A stretch of DNA of 64,000 nt. Source: an uncultured Pelagibacteraceae bacterium (GTDB lineage: Bacteria; Pseudomonadota; Alphaproteobacteria; Pelagibacterales; Pelagibacteraceae). The stretch is taken from the NCBI GenBank assembly GCA_902552345.1, contig CACDGO010000004.1, positions 1 to 64,000 on the forward strand, in the 5' to 3' direction. Shown here in pieces: positions 44,159-52,670 of this stretch (positions within the stretch are counted from its first letter, which is position 1; each line of letters opens with the position of its first letter). The notes under the pieces were generated by a model that was not told the DNA's origin, searched no databases, and was given only the letters and a program-made list of their open reading frames with translations. A program made the translations under genes and the position numbers.

Positions 44159-45496
44159 TTATGATTTACTGTGATCTGAGATCCCTTTACGTATTTTGTC
44201 AACGATCTCATCTATATCTTTTTTTTCGCAAATAAATGGAGGAGCGATTATTAGTGCGTCACCAGTAGGCTTTATATTTACACCAGCATCATAGCATTTT
44301 TTGTAAACATTAAAGCCTGCTTTCCCAGGCTTATCTCTCAAAGAAATATCAATGCCTCCTAACAAACCATAGTTTCTTATACTGTCAATACAGTTTAGGT
44401 CTTTAAGAGAGTGTAGCCCTTCCTGAAAATAATTTGATAACTGTTTTACTCTATTAAAAATGTCTTCTTTCTCAAATATTTTTTGTACAGCTATCGCTGC
44501 TGACACTGCAACAGGAATTCCAGAATAAGTGTAACCATGGAACAACTCTACAGCTCCATCTGGTGATGCATCCATTACTGATTGATAAATTTTTTCTCTT
44601 ACTGCAACCACTCCCATGGGTACAATTCCGTTTGTTGTAGCCTTAGCCATAGTAATTATGTCAGGCGTAACTCCAAATTCCTGAGCTGCAAATGCTGAAC
44701 CTGTTCTTCCCCACCCTGTTACAACTTCATCAAAAATTAATAAAATTCCATGTTTATCACAAATTTTTCTTAATTTTTGTAAATAATCTTTTGGTGGTAT
44801 CAATGTACCGGTAGATCCTGCAATAGGTTCAACTATACATGCAGCTATATTTTCACCACCTAATTTTTTCGCAATAATTTCTAAATCAGCTGCAAGCTCT
44901 GATCCTGTCTCAGGTTGACCTTTTACAAATTTATGATCTGGTAAAAATGTATGTCGCATGTGTTCTACACCTGGCATTAAAATATTTTTAAATTCTTTTG
45001 AATTGTTTGGTATGCCACCAACAGTTAAAGCTCCAATGTTCATACCATGGTAACCTCTTTCTCTTCCAACAAATTTAAATCTATTTGTTTGACCGATAGA
45101 TCTAAAATAAGCTACAGCAATTTTAATTGCTGTCTCGACTGCAGTAGATCCACAAATAGTATAAAAAATTCTATTTAAATCCTCTGGTGTTTTTTGTGCT
45201 ATCATCGTTGCTAATTCGAATGAGCCACCGTAACCTTGTTGAAAAGGCATCGTGTAATCTAAATTTTCTAACTGATTTTTGATTGCTTCGATAATCTCTT
45301 TACGCCCATGGCCGAGAGGATTGCAATATAATCCAGAACTACCATCAATTAAAGTTTTTCCATCATGAGTATGGAGATGAATGCCCTCTGCTTTTACTAT
45401 GATACGAGGATTTTTCTTAAAATCTTTATTAGATGAAAAAGGCATCCAATGTTCATTTAAAGAATTTGGTATATTTGTTTGAAAAGCTGAACTCAC
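44159..45496 (-). CDS. Class III omega-amino acid--pyruvate aminotransferase
   Basis: PLP aminotransferase of 445 residues: GSSGLYCNPLGHG, FYTICGSTAVETAIKIA, GRERGYHGMNIGALTVGG, IFDEVVTGWGRTG, and MAKATTNGIVPMG with the PLP Lys. The pattern matches enzymes acting on beta-alanine, taurine or polyamine-derived omega-amines with pyruvate as acceptor. Monocistronic. Substrate cannot be chosen from sequence alone. Confidence 0.87.
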   Translation of the reverse strand: MSSAFQTNIPNSLNEHWMPFSSNKDFKKNPRIIVKAEGIHLHTHDGKTLIDGSSGLYCNPLGHGRKEIIEAIKNQLENLDYTMPFQQGYGGSFELATMIAQKTPEDLNRIFYTICGSTAVETAIKIAVAYFRSIGQTNRFKFVGRERGYHGMNIGALTVGGIPNNSKEFKNILMPGVEHMRHTFLPDHKFVKGQPETGSELAADLEIIAKKLGGENIAACIVEPIAGSTGTLIPPKDYLQKLRKICDKHGILLIFDEVVTGWGRTGSAFAAQEFGVTPDIITMAKATTNGIVPMGVVAVREKIYQSVMDASPDGAVELFHGYTYSGIPVAVSAAIAVQKIFEKEDIFNRVKQLSNYFQEGLHSLKDLNCIDSIRNYGLLGGIDISLRDKPGKAGFNVYKKCYDAGVNIKPTGDALIIAPPFICEKKDIDEIVDKIRKGISDHSKS

Positions 45497-45541
45497 TATT
45501 AAATTATAGCAAAGTAATTTTTTGAATGCTATCTAAATATT

Positions 45542-46252
45542 ATGAAAAAATTAAAAAATTGGGACAATCAAACTTGGTTATCTTCAAAAAATTATATTTA
45601 CCGGTTCAATAATTTTTTAAATAAAAGGGTAAGATTTAATAAAAATACAAAAATACTAGATATTGGCTGTGGTAGAGCATACATAATAAGTACGTTACAT
45701 AAAAGGTATAAATTCAAAAAGAAACCAATAGGTTTAGACATTATAAAAAATAAAGGAATAAAAAATAATATTATTTTTAAAAAAATAGATGGTTACAATT
45801 ATTTAAAAAGAAAAAATGAAAAATACGACTTAATTTTATTAAAACAAACTGTTCATTTTTTCTCACCTTCTAAGCTGAAAGCTTTAATAAATATTGCAAA
45901 AAAAAGATTGGAAAAAGGGGGAAAAATATTAATTTTTTCTCTTAAAACTAAAAATAATAAAATTCCTTGCTTTAAAAAGATGAAACAAAAACTTGATAAT
46001 AGCCTTAAGAGAGATAAAAAATTATTTAATTCAATCAAAAAAAATTTGGGAAAAATTAAAGAGTCCCATTTTAATTTTAAAGTAAAAATCTCAAAGCAAA
46101 AATATTTAAGAATGGTTAAATTGAGATATATATCTTGCCTATTGGACTTAGATAAAGAGGACATTTTAAGTGGTATCAGTGAATTAAAATCTAAATATAA
46201 AAATCAGATTAAATTCACTGATACTTTAAAATGTATTAGCTACAGAAAATAA
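45542..46252 (+). CDS. Class I SAM-dependent methyltransferase
   Basis: Protein of 236 residues. Motif I is ILDIGCGRAYIISTL, motif II region KYDLILLKQTVHFF, followed by KKRLEKGGKILIFSLK. Extremely Lys-rich. Substrate unknown; it resembles methyltransferases of small molecules or sugars. Ends exactly where the convergent GYD gene ends. Confidence 0.75.
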   Translation: MKKLKNWDNQTWLSSKNYIYRFNNFLNKRVRFNKNTKILDIGCGRAYIISTLHKRYKFKKKPIGLDIIKNKGIKNNIIFKKIDGYNYLKRKNEKYDLILLKQTVHFFSPSKLKALINIAKKRLEKGGKILIFSLKTKNNKIPCFKKMKQKLDNSLKRDKKLFNSIKKNLGKIKESHFNFKVKISKQKYLRMVKLRYISCLLDLDKEDILSGISELKSKYKNQIKFTDTLKCISYRK

Positions 46253-46576
46253 TTATTTTCCAGGTTCTTTGTAAGATGATGCCATTTTCTGAGCAGTCTT
46301 AGCTATTTCATTTAAATTTACGTCTTCTAAAATCGTAAAATCTGAAACAGCACCGCTAGATACAGCAACCATTGCAGCTGCAGCAGCTTGCTCAAAAGTC
46401 CCTTCTATCACCGCCATAAAATCATATTTTCCTCTTAGGCCTGAGTATTGAGTGACTTTAGCTCCTACAGAAGCAGCAAGTGCAGATGTAGCAGCTTTTC
46501 TGTCAGTAGACGGATTACTTACAAATCCTCCAAGACCTTTAGCTGTATAACATCCAAGTGTGTAAAATTTTGCCAT
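46253..46576 (-). CDS. GYD-domain small protein (dimeric alpha-beta barrel)
   Basis: Protein of 107 residues with MAKFYTLGCYTAKGL, SGLRGKYDFMAVIEG and AVSDFTILEDV, the layout of GYD-domain proteins. A good Shine-Dalgarno (AAGGGG) precedes the ATG. Last of a run of six coexpressed small genes. GYD proteins are ferredoxin-fold and of unknown function. Confidence 0.78.
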   Translation of the reverse strand: MAKFYTLGCYTAKGLGGFVSNPSTDRKAATSALAASVGAKVTQYSGLRGKYDFMAVIEGTFEQAAAAAMVAVSSGAVSDFTILEDVNLNEIAKTAQKMASSYKEPGK

Positions 46577-46589
46577 TTTTACCCCTTTC

Positions 46590-46883
46590 CTATTTCTCGA
46601 TTACAACTGTACCAGAGTGAGGATCTGTTACTCCCAAATCTGGTGACAGTTCTTCCAAAGTGTGCCGAAGTGTATCCAAAAATTCAATCATCTTTGGTCG
46701 CGCTTTAGCAATGTCATCTTCAGAATTCCATTCACCTAACATAAAAAATTCGTTAGGCTTTGTCTCAACATACTTAGCTGAAGTCTGCCCGTCAAACTTT
46801 GGCATCTCATCTATCTTTTTTAAATATTCTTCTCTGTTAGATGATTTTACTTTACATCTAACAATATTCATAAACTTTGCCAT
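46590..46883 (-). CDS. Ferredoxin-fold (ABM-like) small protein
   Basis: Protein of 97 residues: NIVRCKVKSSNREEYLKKIDEM as first beta-alpha, FFMLGEWNSEDDIAKARPKMIEFLD as second beta-alpha, a pattern seen in dimeric alpha-beta barrel monooxygenase-like proteins. AAGGAG lies six bases before the ATG. Thirteen bases from the GYD gene. Active-site residues are not evident, so catalysis is uncertain. Confidence 0.65.
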   Translation of the reverse strand: MAKFMNIVRCKVKSSNREEYLKKIDEMPKFDGQTSAKYVETKPNEFFMLGEWNSEDDIAKARPKMIEFLDTLRHTLEELSPDLGVTDPHSGTVVIEK

Positions 46884-46891
46884 GTATCTCC

Positions 46892-47308
46892 TTAAACGTA
46901 AATTTTATCGGCTAAACCGTAACAAAGAATTGCACTAATAATAACTAAAACTAGTGGAGCATATATTCCATCGTTTCTAGTTTTCTTAGTTAAACCTGTT
47001 TTATCAATTTTTAATGTATAAAAGTTTACAACTAATATTGAAACATTCATTATAAAAACTAAGTTAAAGAAAGCCCAAGTAGCTTCTACTCCGCCTGATC
47101 TAATAAAAGCAATATATATTGCCATTAAAACAGTAGCGATCATGAATGAGCCTGCAAATCTTGTAATCAAGGTAGCAGTTTTATCAACTCCTCTACCCTT
47201 TAGAAATTTTTTAGTATCAAAGACTAATTGGTAAGCGTAGCTACCAACTATTATAAAATGTGCTAAGTAAATTATTAAATAAAATGCGTTTCCAAATTTA
47301 TCGATCAT
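46892..47308 (-). CDS. Four-helix membrane protein in small-protein operon
   Basis: Predicted 138-residue inner-membrane protein with about four hydrophobic helices (residues 6-26, 44-63, 73-93, 118-136). ATG 47308 is chosen because AGGA lies five bases upstream and the next gene ends at 47316; the longer frame would run into it. No haem-His pattern or family recognised. The central place between four soluble ferredoxin-fold genes suggests it is their membrane partner. Confidence 0.7.
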   Translation of the reverse strand: MIDKFGNAFYLIIYLAHFIIVGSYAYQLVFDTKKFLKGRGVDKTATLITRFAGSFMIATVLMAIYIAFIRSGGVEATWAFFNLVFIMNVSILVVNFYTLKIDKTGLTKKTRNDGIYAPLVLVIISAILCYGLADKIYV

Positions 47309-47315
47309 AAATATC

Positions 47316-47603
47316 CTATGCGTTATAGTCCATGACTTGATCTGTGCACTCAACAAACTTATGAGGAGTGAAAAAATCATTCATTTGACCTAGTTGATTA
47401 ATAATTGCTTGCTCATCTTTTCCTTTCCACCAACAATACATTTCCATTGTGTCTCCCGGTGTATTCCAAGTCATTTGACAAGCAGCATTGTCACTTTTCA
47501 TGCTCTTAACAATATCTTCCATCTTCATAGAAGCCACTGTATCAGTAAATTTTTTCTTCATTTCGGCAGATTTAAAAGTATGCGTTACCATATAGTTTTT
47601 CAT
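47316..47603 (-). CDS. Small ferredoxin-fold-like protein, unknown
   Basis: Protein of 95 residues: MKNYMVTHTFKS strand, a helix rich in Met and Lys (SMKMEDIVKSMKSD), two Cys (NAACQMTW, MYCWWKG) and a C-terminal FTPHKFVECTDQVMDYN. Size and strand/helix order are those of the surrounding barrel proteins. A perfect AAGGAGG stands before the ATG. Confidence 0.62.
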   Translation of the reverse strand: MKNYMVTHTFKSAEMKKKFTDTVASMKMEDIVKSMKSDNAACQMTWNTPGDTMEMYCWWKGKDEQAIINQLGQMNDFFTPHKFVECTDQVMDYNA

Positions 47604-47613
47604 TTTTCCTCCT

Positions 47614-47904
47614 TTATAAGTTTATTTTTGATAGTTCATATAACTGAGCACTATCTACACACTCTGCATAAATTGCTTTAGCAGTGGGGTTGTTCCCTGT
47701 AACAAACTCTTTCATACCAGCTTCGTTATGAACAATAACTTTAAATAACATGCCACTTTTATCTGGGATCATAGCACCAACAGTTTTTTCCGGATATGCA
47801 ACACTTTTTCTAACACTCATACCTTCATCTGATTGCATCCATTTCGTGAAAGTTTCTAATTTACCTTCTTTAAATTTAAGATGTACTAACATTTCTTTTT
47901 CCAT
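47614..47904 (-). CDS. Small ferredoxin-fold-like protein, unknown
   Basis: Protein of 96 residues: MLVHLKFKEGKLETFTKWMQSDEG, GMLFKVIVHNEAGMKEFV, AIYAECVDSAQLYEL, a beta-alpha-beta order consistent with a ferredoxin-like fold. It is not obviously paralogous to the adjacent 95-residue gene at sequence level. Ten bases separate the two. Confidence 0.6.
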   Translation of the reverse strand: MEKEMLVHLKFKEGKLETFTKWMQSDEGMSVRKSVAYPEKTVGAMIPDKSGMLFKVIVHNEAGMKEFVTGNNPTAKAIYAECVDSAQLYELSKINL

Positions 47905-47917
47905 TCTTTGCTTTTAT

Positions 47918-48205
47918 TTAAACTCCTCTAATTATTATTCCATTAGCAACTGAGTTTGCTAATCGAATTGGTTTTACTGGTTTATATTCCTCAGAGTCAT
48001 ACCACTCTAAAGCTTTTTCGTAAGTTGGAAATTTTATTACAACTGTTCTAGGATATTTCCACTCACCATCAATAACTTTGTACTCACCAGCACGAACAAG
48101 ATATTTTCCTCCAAATTTTTGAACTGTAGGTACGACTTTTCCAACATATTCTTTATAAGCTTCAGGATTTTTTACATCAATATTAGCTATAACGTATCCG
48201 CTCAT
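47918..48205 (-). CDS. DUF1330 family protein
   Basis: Protein of 95 residues: GYVIANIDVKNPEAYKEYVGKVVPTVQKFGGKYLVRAG and TVVIKFPTYEKALEWYDSEEY are the DUF1330 signature, a dimeric alpha-beta barrel family. ATG 48205 is chosen over the adjacent GTG 48208. First of the small-protein run behind the secreted protein gene. Confidence 0.85.
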   Translation of the reverse strand: MSGYVIANIDVKNPEAYKEYVGKVVPTVQKFGGKYLVRAGEYKVIDGEWKYPRTVVIKFPTYEKALEWYDSEEYKPVKPIRLANSVANGIIIRGV

Positions 48206-48209
48206 CACT

Positions 48210-48581
48210 CTAATATAAGGTTTGAACTACTTTTTTTACTCTTTCAGCTCCGTTAGGAACTAAAGATTCAACAAAAGAATGGCACTTCTCAGTTTTGACC
48301 TCATCATATTTTGAACCGTAATGCTTATCTACAGCCTTATTAACTTCCTCATCCCATTCTTTTTCTGGTATTCCAATTTCAAGTGCGTACGTTTTTAACA
48401 CTTTTACAGTTGAAATAGATTTTTCTTTCATTTCATATTCAAATTTTTCTCCTGATGGCAGAAAATAATTAGCCATGTAGATTCCAACACAATCCAGTGC
48501 TTTTGATTTATCTTTTTCACTCATTCCTGCAATAGCAGAAGTGAAGAATAAAAAAGATATTAATAAAATAATTTTTTTCAT
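48210..48581 (-). CDS. Secreted small protein of unknown function
   Basis: Protein of 123 residues with a signal peptide (residues 1-18, ending SAIAG), then a helical, charged mature part with two Cys (ALDCVGIYMANYF and TEKCHSFVES) that could form a disulfide in the periplasm. It directly precedes the DUF1330 gene with four bases between them, so it is the first gene of the operon. Family not recognised. Confidence 0.6.
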   Translation of the reverse strand: MKKIILLISFLFFTSAIAGMSEKDKSKALDCVGIYMANYFLPSGEKFEYEMKEKSISTVKVLKTYALEIGIPEKEWDEEVNKAVDKHYGSKYDEVKTEKCHSFVESLVPNGAERVKKVVQTLY

Positions 48582-48666
48582 AATTAATCTTATTTAAAAC
48601 TATATTAGATTAACTATGTTAAAATATTATTACAGGTATGCAAATTGTCTACAACTTGAAGCTGAT

Positions 48667-49425
48667 TTATTTCCAATTAGGCTTTATTTTATTAATAAAG
48701 CTTTTTATTCCAATTTTTTTATTATCACTATCAAGCAATTTATAAAATTCCTGTCTTTCTTTTTTAAGCGATTTTTTTAAATTTTCTTCTGAGTTAACTA
48801 AATTTTTAATTATCTTTAATGACTTTTTTGGCTTCGATGAAATCATACTTAAAAAATTTTTAGTAAATTCTTTAAAATTTTCTTTAGGAATAATTTGTGA
48901 AACAATCCCATACTTCATTGCTATTTCAGCATCAATAATTTCTCCTGACATTGCTAAATATTTTATATTTTGATTTGAAGTAAATTTTTTTGTTTTTTGT
49001 GTTCCACCAATACCTGGAATTAATCCTAAATTGATTTCAGGTAAACCAAATTTTGCGTCAGAGCTTGCAATTATTAAATCACTTGAAAGAGCTAGCTCAA
49101 ACCCGCCGCCTAAAGCATAACCCTCAACAAATGAAATAATTGGAATTTCAATTTTTTGTAAATCGTCAACTTTAGAAAAAAGTTTTTGTTTTTTAGCTTT
49201 TTTAGAATCAAGTTTTTCAAGTTCTTTAATATCTGCACCAGGTGAAAAGAACTTTGGCCCTCCAATTAATCCTATGCACCTGATTTCTTTCAATTTATTC
49301 AAATCTTTAGTCGCATCGCCAATTTCATTTAAGGTTTTTTGATCTAAACTATTATTTTTATTGTTAGCAATTTCAATAATTGCGTAATTTTCTCGCTTTT
49401 CTACTTTAATATTTTTATAGTTCAT
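48667..49425 (-). CDS. Enoyl-CoA hydratase/isomerase family protein
   Basis: Crotonase-fold protein of 252 residues. The oxyanion-hole motif FVEGYALGGGFELALSSDLIIA and the second region FGLPEINLGLIPGIGGTQ with Glu are intact. It probably hydrates an enoyl-CoA in fatty-acid or amino-acid degradation. ATG 49425 is used; TTG 49428 would add one residue. Divergent from the TerC gene by 25 bases. Confidence 0.87.
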   Translation of the reverse strand: MNYKNIKVEKRENYAIIEIANNKNNSLDQKTLNEIGDATKDLNKLKEIRCIGLIGGPKFFSPGADIKELEKLDSKKAKKQKLFSKVDDLQKIEIPIISFVEGYALGGGFELALSSDLIIASSDAKFGLPEINLGLIPGIGGTQKTKKFTSNQNIKYLAMSGEIIDAEIAMKYGIVSQIIPKENFKEFTKNFLSMISSKPKKSLKIIKNLVNSEENLKKSLKKERQEFYKLLDSDNKKIGIKSFINKIKPNWK

Positions 49426-49450
49426 CAACTAATAGAATATAAATTTCATT

Positions 49451-50023
49451 ATGACAGAGCAACTAATTATATTGATAGAAATCATCCTAATAGACCTGGT
49501 GCTAGCAGGTGATAATGCAATAATTATTGGAATGGTTGCTTCAAAATTTGATGACTCAAATAGAAAAAGAATTATCTTTTGGGGCATAGGGGGAGCTGTA
49601 GTACTAAGAATTCTCTTTACTTTTATTACAGCTTATTTATTACAAATCTCTGGTTTAAGATTAATTGGTGGAATTTTATTACTTTACATTTGTTACAAAC
49701 TTTATAGAGATGTAATTCAAAATAAAATTGAAGAAAAAAATATTGAAATTGATAATTCAAATCTTAAAAAAGCAATCTTTACAGTAATACTTGCAGATGT
49801 AACGATGAGTTTAGATAACGTTTTAGGTGTAGCTGGTGCAGCTGGAGAACATTATACACTTCTTGCATTTGGATTGGGGCTATCAATATTATTAATGGCT
49901 TTTGCAGCTAACTATACTGCAAAACTTATTAAGAAATATTCTTGGATTAGTTGGATTGGATTGTTTGCAATTCTCATTGTAGCTGTTCAGTTGATATATG
50001 AAGATTTGCAAATTTTATTATGA
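49451..50023 (+). CDS. TerC family membrane protein (YjbE-like)
   Basis: Protein of 190 residues with about six hydrophobic helices. Family motifs DLVLAGDNAIIIGMVA and LADVTMSLDNVLGVAGAA place conserved acidic residues inside helices, as in TerC/YjbE metal-efflux-linked proteins (Mn2+). Overlaps the M23 gene by four bases. Confidence 0.87.
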   Translation: MTEQLIILIEIILIDLVLAGDNAIIIGMVASKFDDSNRKRIIFWGIGGAVVLRILFTFITAYLLQISGLRLIGGILLLYICYKLYRDVIQNKIEEKNIEIDNSNLKKAIFTVILADVTMSLDNVLGVAGAAGEHYTLLAFGLGLSILLMAFAANYTAKLIKKYSWISWIGLFAILIVAVQLIYEDLQILL

Positions 50024-50808
50024 TTAAACTTATAATACTTTTTTTATTAATATTTAATATTTCTCATGCAGTTGAATTTTTTGGGGATTTTAAACAAGGC
50101 TCTTTTATCTTGGGAAAAACAGATCCCAATTCAAAAGTCTTTGTTGATAATAGAAAAGTAAGGGTTACAAATGATGGCTATTTTGCCTTTGGATTAGATA
50201 GAGATCGAAAAAACAATGTCTTAATTAAAATAAAAAATAAAGAAAAAACTAAATTGATTGAAAAAAAGGTTTTTAAAAGAAAATATAAGATACAAAGAAT
50301 TGATGGACTTCCGTCAAAACAGGTAACACCTCCGCCAGAAGTGTATGAAAGAATTAAAAAAGATAATATTTTAATCGGAAAAGCGAGAGACATAGATAGT
50401 AAACTAATTTTTTTTAAAGATAAATTTATCTATCCAATTGACAAATATATTATTACTGGTGTTTATGGCAGTCAGAGAATTTTAAATGGTAAGCCTAGAA
50501 GACCTCATTATGGAATAGACTTTCATGCTCCTGAAGGTACACCAGTTAAAGCGATGATGGATGGAAAAGTAACTTTAGCAGAGAAAGATATGTATTTTAC
50601 CGGTGGAACTATCATTTTTGATCACGGACACGGTATCAGCACCTTGTACATGCATATGAAAGATATTTATGTAAAAATTGGACAAGAAATTAAACAAGGT
50701 GAGATTGTCGGAACTTTAGGACAAAGTGGAAGAGCCACAGGTCCTCATTTAGATATAAGATTAAACTGGTTTGATGTAAAACTTGACCCTCAAACTATTC
50801 TTAACTAA
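50020..50808 (+). CDS. M23 family (LytM-type) metallopeptidase, secreted
   Basis: Protein of 262 residues with an N-terminal signal or anchor (IILFLLIFNISHAVE). The C-terminal domain has zinc-binding HYGIDFHAPEGTPV and LYMHMKDI, plus GPHLDIRLNW, the HxxxD and HxH ligands of M23 peptidases, so it is probably catalytically competent. It likely trims cross-links of peptidoglycan. Cotranscribed with the TerC gene. Confidence 0.88.
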   Translation: MIKLIILFLLIFNISHAVEFFGDFKQGSFILGKTDPNSKVFVDNRKVRVTNDGYFAFGLDRDRKNNVLIKIKNKEKTKLIEKKVFKRKYKIQRIDGLPSKQVTPPPEVYERIKKDNILIGKARDIDSKLIFFKDKFIYPIDKYIITGVYGSQRILNGKPRRPHYGIDFHAPEGTPVKAMMDGKVTLAEKDMYFTGGTIIFDHGHGISTLYMHMKDIYVKIGQEIKQGEIVGTLGQSGRATGPHLDIRLNWFDVKLDPQTILN

Positions 50809-50814
50809 AAAAAA

Positions 50815-51759
50815 TCAATTCAGAATATGTTTAAGTATATTTTCTCTATTGTGTTTTTCACTAAATTTCCATAATTGGGAGTCTAAATAAAAGTGTAACA
50901 TTTGCCCAGTAATAGGAATGATAATCAAAGCTTTTAAAAAATCGTCATTGAGTTTTCCAAAAGTCGAAAACACAGCCATTATTGAAGCATAAATAAATAT
51001 CGTAATTATATATTTATTAAAAAATTTATTTTTAAAATTATATCTTCCATTTTGGTCAGCCTGATTATTTCTTTTAGTATAAACTTTATGTGTTAAATAA
51101 AGATATTGAGTGTAATGCATAGTAACACCCATAATAATTGCATGAACCGGATTGTTTACAAAACAAGTGGGATAAAATATTAAGCAACCAGTGACGAAAG
51201 TTAAAAAGTTTTCCGAGTATTTGAACCTCATTAAATAATAAATAAACAGAGCGCCTAGTACAAGGAAGACAAAAAAATTAAATTTAAAAATTATCTCATT
51301 ATTGATGATTGGATAGTAAAATCTAAAAAAAGCAACAAAAAAGAAAAAAATATTAATAATGTATAAAAAATTTTCTTGAAATTTATTTTCAATTTTATCT
51401 TTACAATATAAATTACATACACCCCAACTTTGACGTGTTACATGATACATATTTGCTGCAAAAAATATTAATAAAAATAAATCTCTCATTAATACAAAGC
51501 TAATTAAACAGAGGAAAACAATTATGATCGGAATAGCAATAAAAGCAATTTTCTTTGAAATAATGTGATCAAAATTTACTTTATCTAAAAAAAAAGGCCA
51601 TGTAGCCCCAAAATGAGTCTCTGCCAAAAGAAATATTGTTAAAATTATTAGATGAGTTTCAAATTGAGGAAATGTAAAAAGAATAAATCCGTATAAAAGT
51701 GGGAACACTATTGGAAATTTAATGTACAAAAGTTCTTTGTTTGAAAAATAGTTAAGCAT
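50815..51759 (-). CDS. Polytopic membrane protein with clustered histidines, unknown
   Basis: Protein of 314 residues with about eight hydrophobic helices. Histidines sit at or in helices: H49 (AETHFGATW), H106 (MYHVTRQSWG), H206, H215 and H224 (VHAIIMG, MHYTQYL, YLTHKVY), H289 (LHFYLD) and H303. The pattern recalls membrane di-metal oxygenases or desaturases, but none of their exact motifs is present. It overlaps the methyltransferase gene by eight bases and ends the carbamoyltransferase cassette. Confidence 0.6.
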   Translation of the reverse strand: MLNYFSNKELLYIKFPIVFPLLYGFILFTFPQFETHLIILTIFLLAETHFGATWPFFLDKVNFDHIISKKIAFIAIPIIIVFLCLISFVLMRDLFLLIFFAANMYHVTRQSWGVCNLYCKDKIENKFQENFLYIINIFFFFVAFFRFYYPIINNEIIFKFNFFVFLVLGALFIYYLMRFKYSENFLTFVTGCLIFYPTCFVNNPVHAIIMGVTMHYTQYLYLTHKVYTKRNNQADQNGRYNFKNKFFNKYIITIFIYASIMAVFSTFGKLNDDFLKALIIIPITGQMLHFYLDSQLWKFSEKHNRENILKHILN

Positions 51760-52654
51760 TTTTTTTTCCTATAAATATAAATAATCCACCATCATCTCCA
51801 TAGCTATTAAAAATCATACTTATCTGACTTAATAATCTTGTAAAAATATTACCTTTTTTAGTTTTTTTAAATAAATCTTTATTTAATTCGTCAAAATTTA
51901 CTTTTGGTATAGAGTTAATAAAATCTATATTATTTTCTTTGAACCATTTCAAAACTTCATCATAAGAATGCGTAGACTCTACTGGATGTATATATTGGTC
52001 TCTAATCCAAGCCTCTATTTGATCATCAGATTTTAATTTTTTTTTTCTTAAAATAGGATCAATTTTTAAAATAATTTTCTTTCCAAATAATCTGTAAATA
52101 TATTTTCTAATATGAGTTCTTGTCCTGCCGATTTTATTATATAGTCCAATGAGGATATACCCATTTTTTTTTAAATATTTGATTGAAATTTTAAAAGCGC
52201 CATAAGGGTCTTTGGTATGATGAAGCACACCATTGCACCAAATATAATCAAAAGAATTTTCTTTAAAAACATCATCAAATATATCAGCGTTCACAAATTT
52301 TATATTTTTTAAATTATTTTCGCTGGAAAATTTAGTTGCTAATTGAAGTGAAGCCAATGTTGGATCTAAACCTGTAATCTGATTATTTGTTCCTATTGCA
52401 AAATAGGCAGATAATTGGCCAGTCCCACAACCAATTTCTAGAACTTTTTTATTAAATCCAACAAAGTTTTTAAAAATTTTTGCTAAATAATTCTTATCTC
52501 CAGAGTTTAATATTGAGGCTTTATTGTCATCATTTTTATAGTTAGGAAAGGGATTATCTTTATAGAAATCTGTCACAGATTTTGTGATTTGATCAGAAAT
52601 ATTAAAACAGTAGATATTATTTTTTACTTCCACCTTTTTTTTAAGCACATCCAT
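51752..52654 (-). CDS. Class I SAM-dependent methyltransferase
   Basis: Protein of 300 residues: VLEIGCGTGQLSAYFA (motif I), GLDPTLASLQLA, FDYIWCNGVLHHTKDP and GYILIGLYNKIGRTRTHIRK. The last segment occurs in methyltransferases encoded beside carbamoyltransferases and glycan genes. Sixteen bases follow the carbamoyltransferase stop. Acceptor unknown. Confidence 0.82.
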   Translation of the reverse strand: MDVLKKKVEVKNNIYCFNISDQITKSVTDFYKDNPFPNYKNDDNKASILNSGDKNYLAKIFKNFVGFNKKVLEIGCGTGQLSAYFAIGTNNQITGLDPTLASLQLATKFSSENNLKNIKFVNADIFDDVFKENSFDYIWCNGVLHHTKDPYGAFKISIKYLKKNGYILIGLYNKIGRTRTHIRKYIYRLFGKKIILKIDPILRKKKLKSDDQIEAWIRDQYIHPVESTHSYDEVLKWFKENNIDFINSIPKVNFDELNKDLFKKTKKGNIFTRLLSQISMIFNSYGDDGGLFIFIGKKNA

Positions 52655-52670
52655 TTTTTAAGAACTATAA

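Noticed and set aside
47309-47380. Longer start for the four-helix membrane protein
   Set aside because: The extension overlaps the end of the preceding gene, while ATG 47308 has an AGGA site at good spacing.
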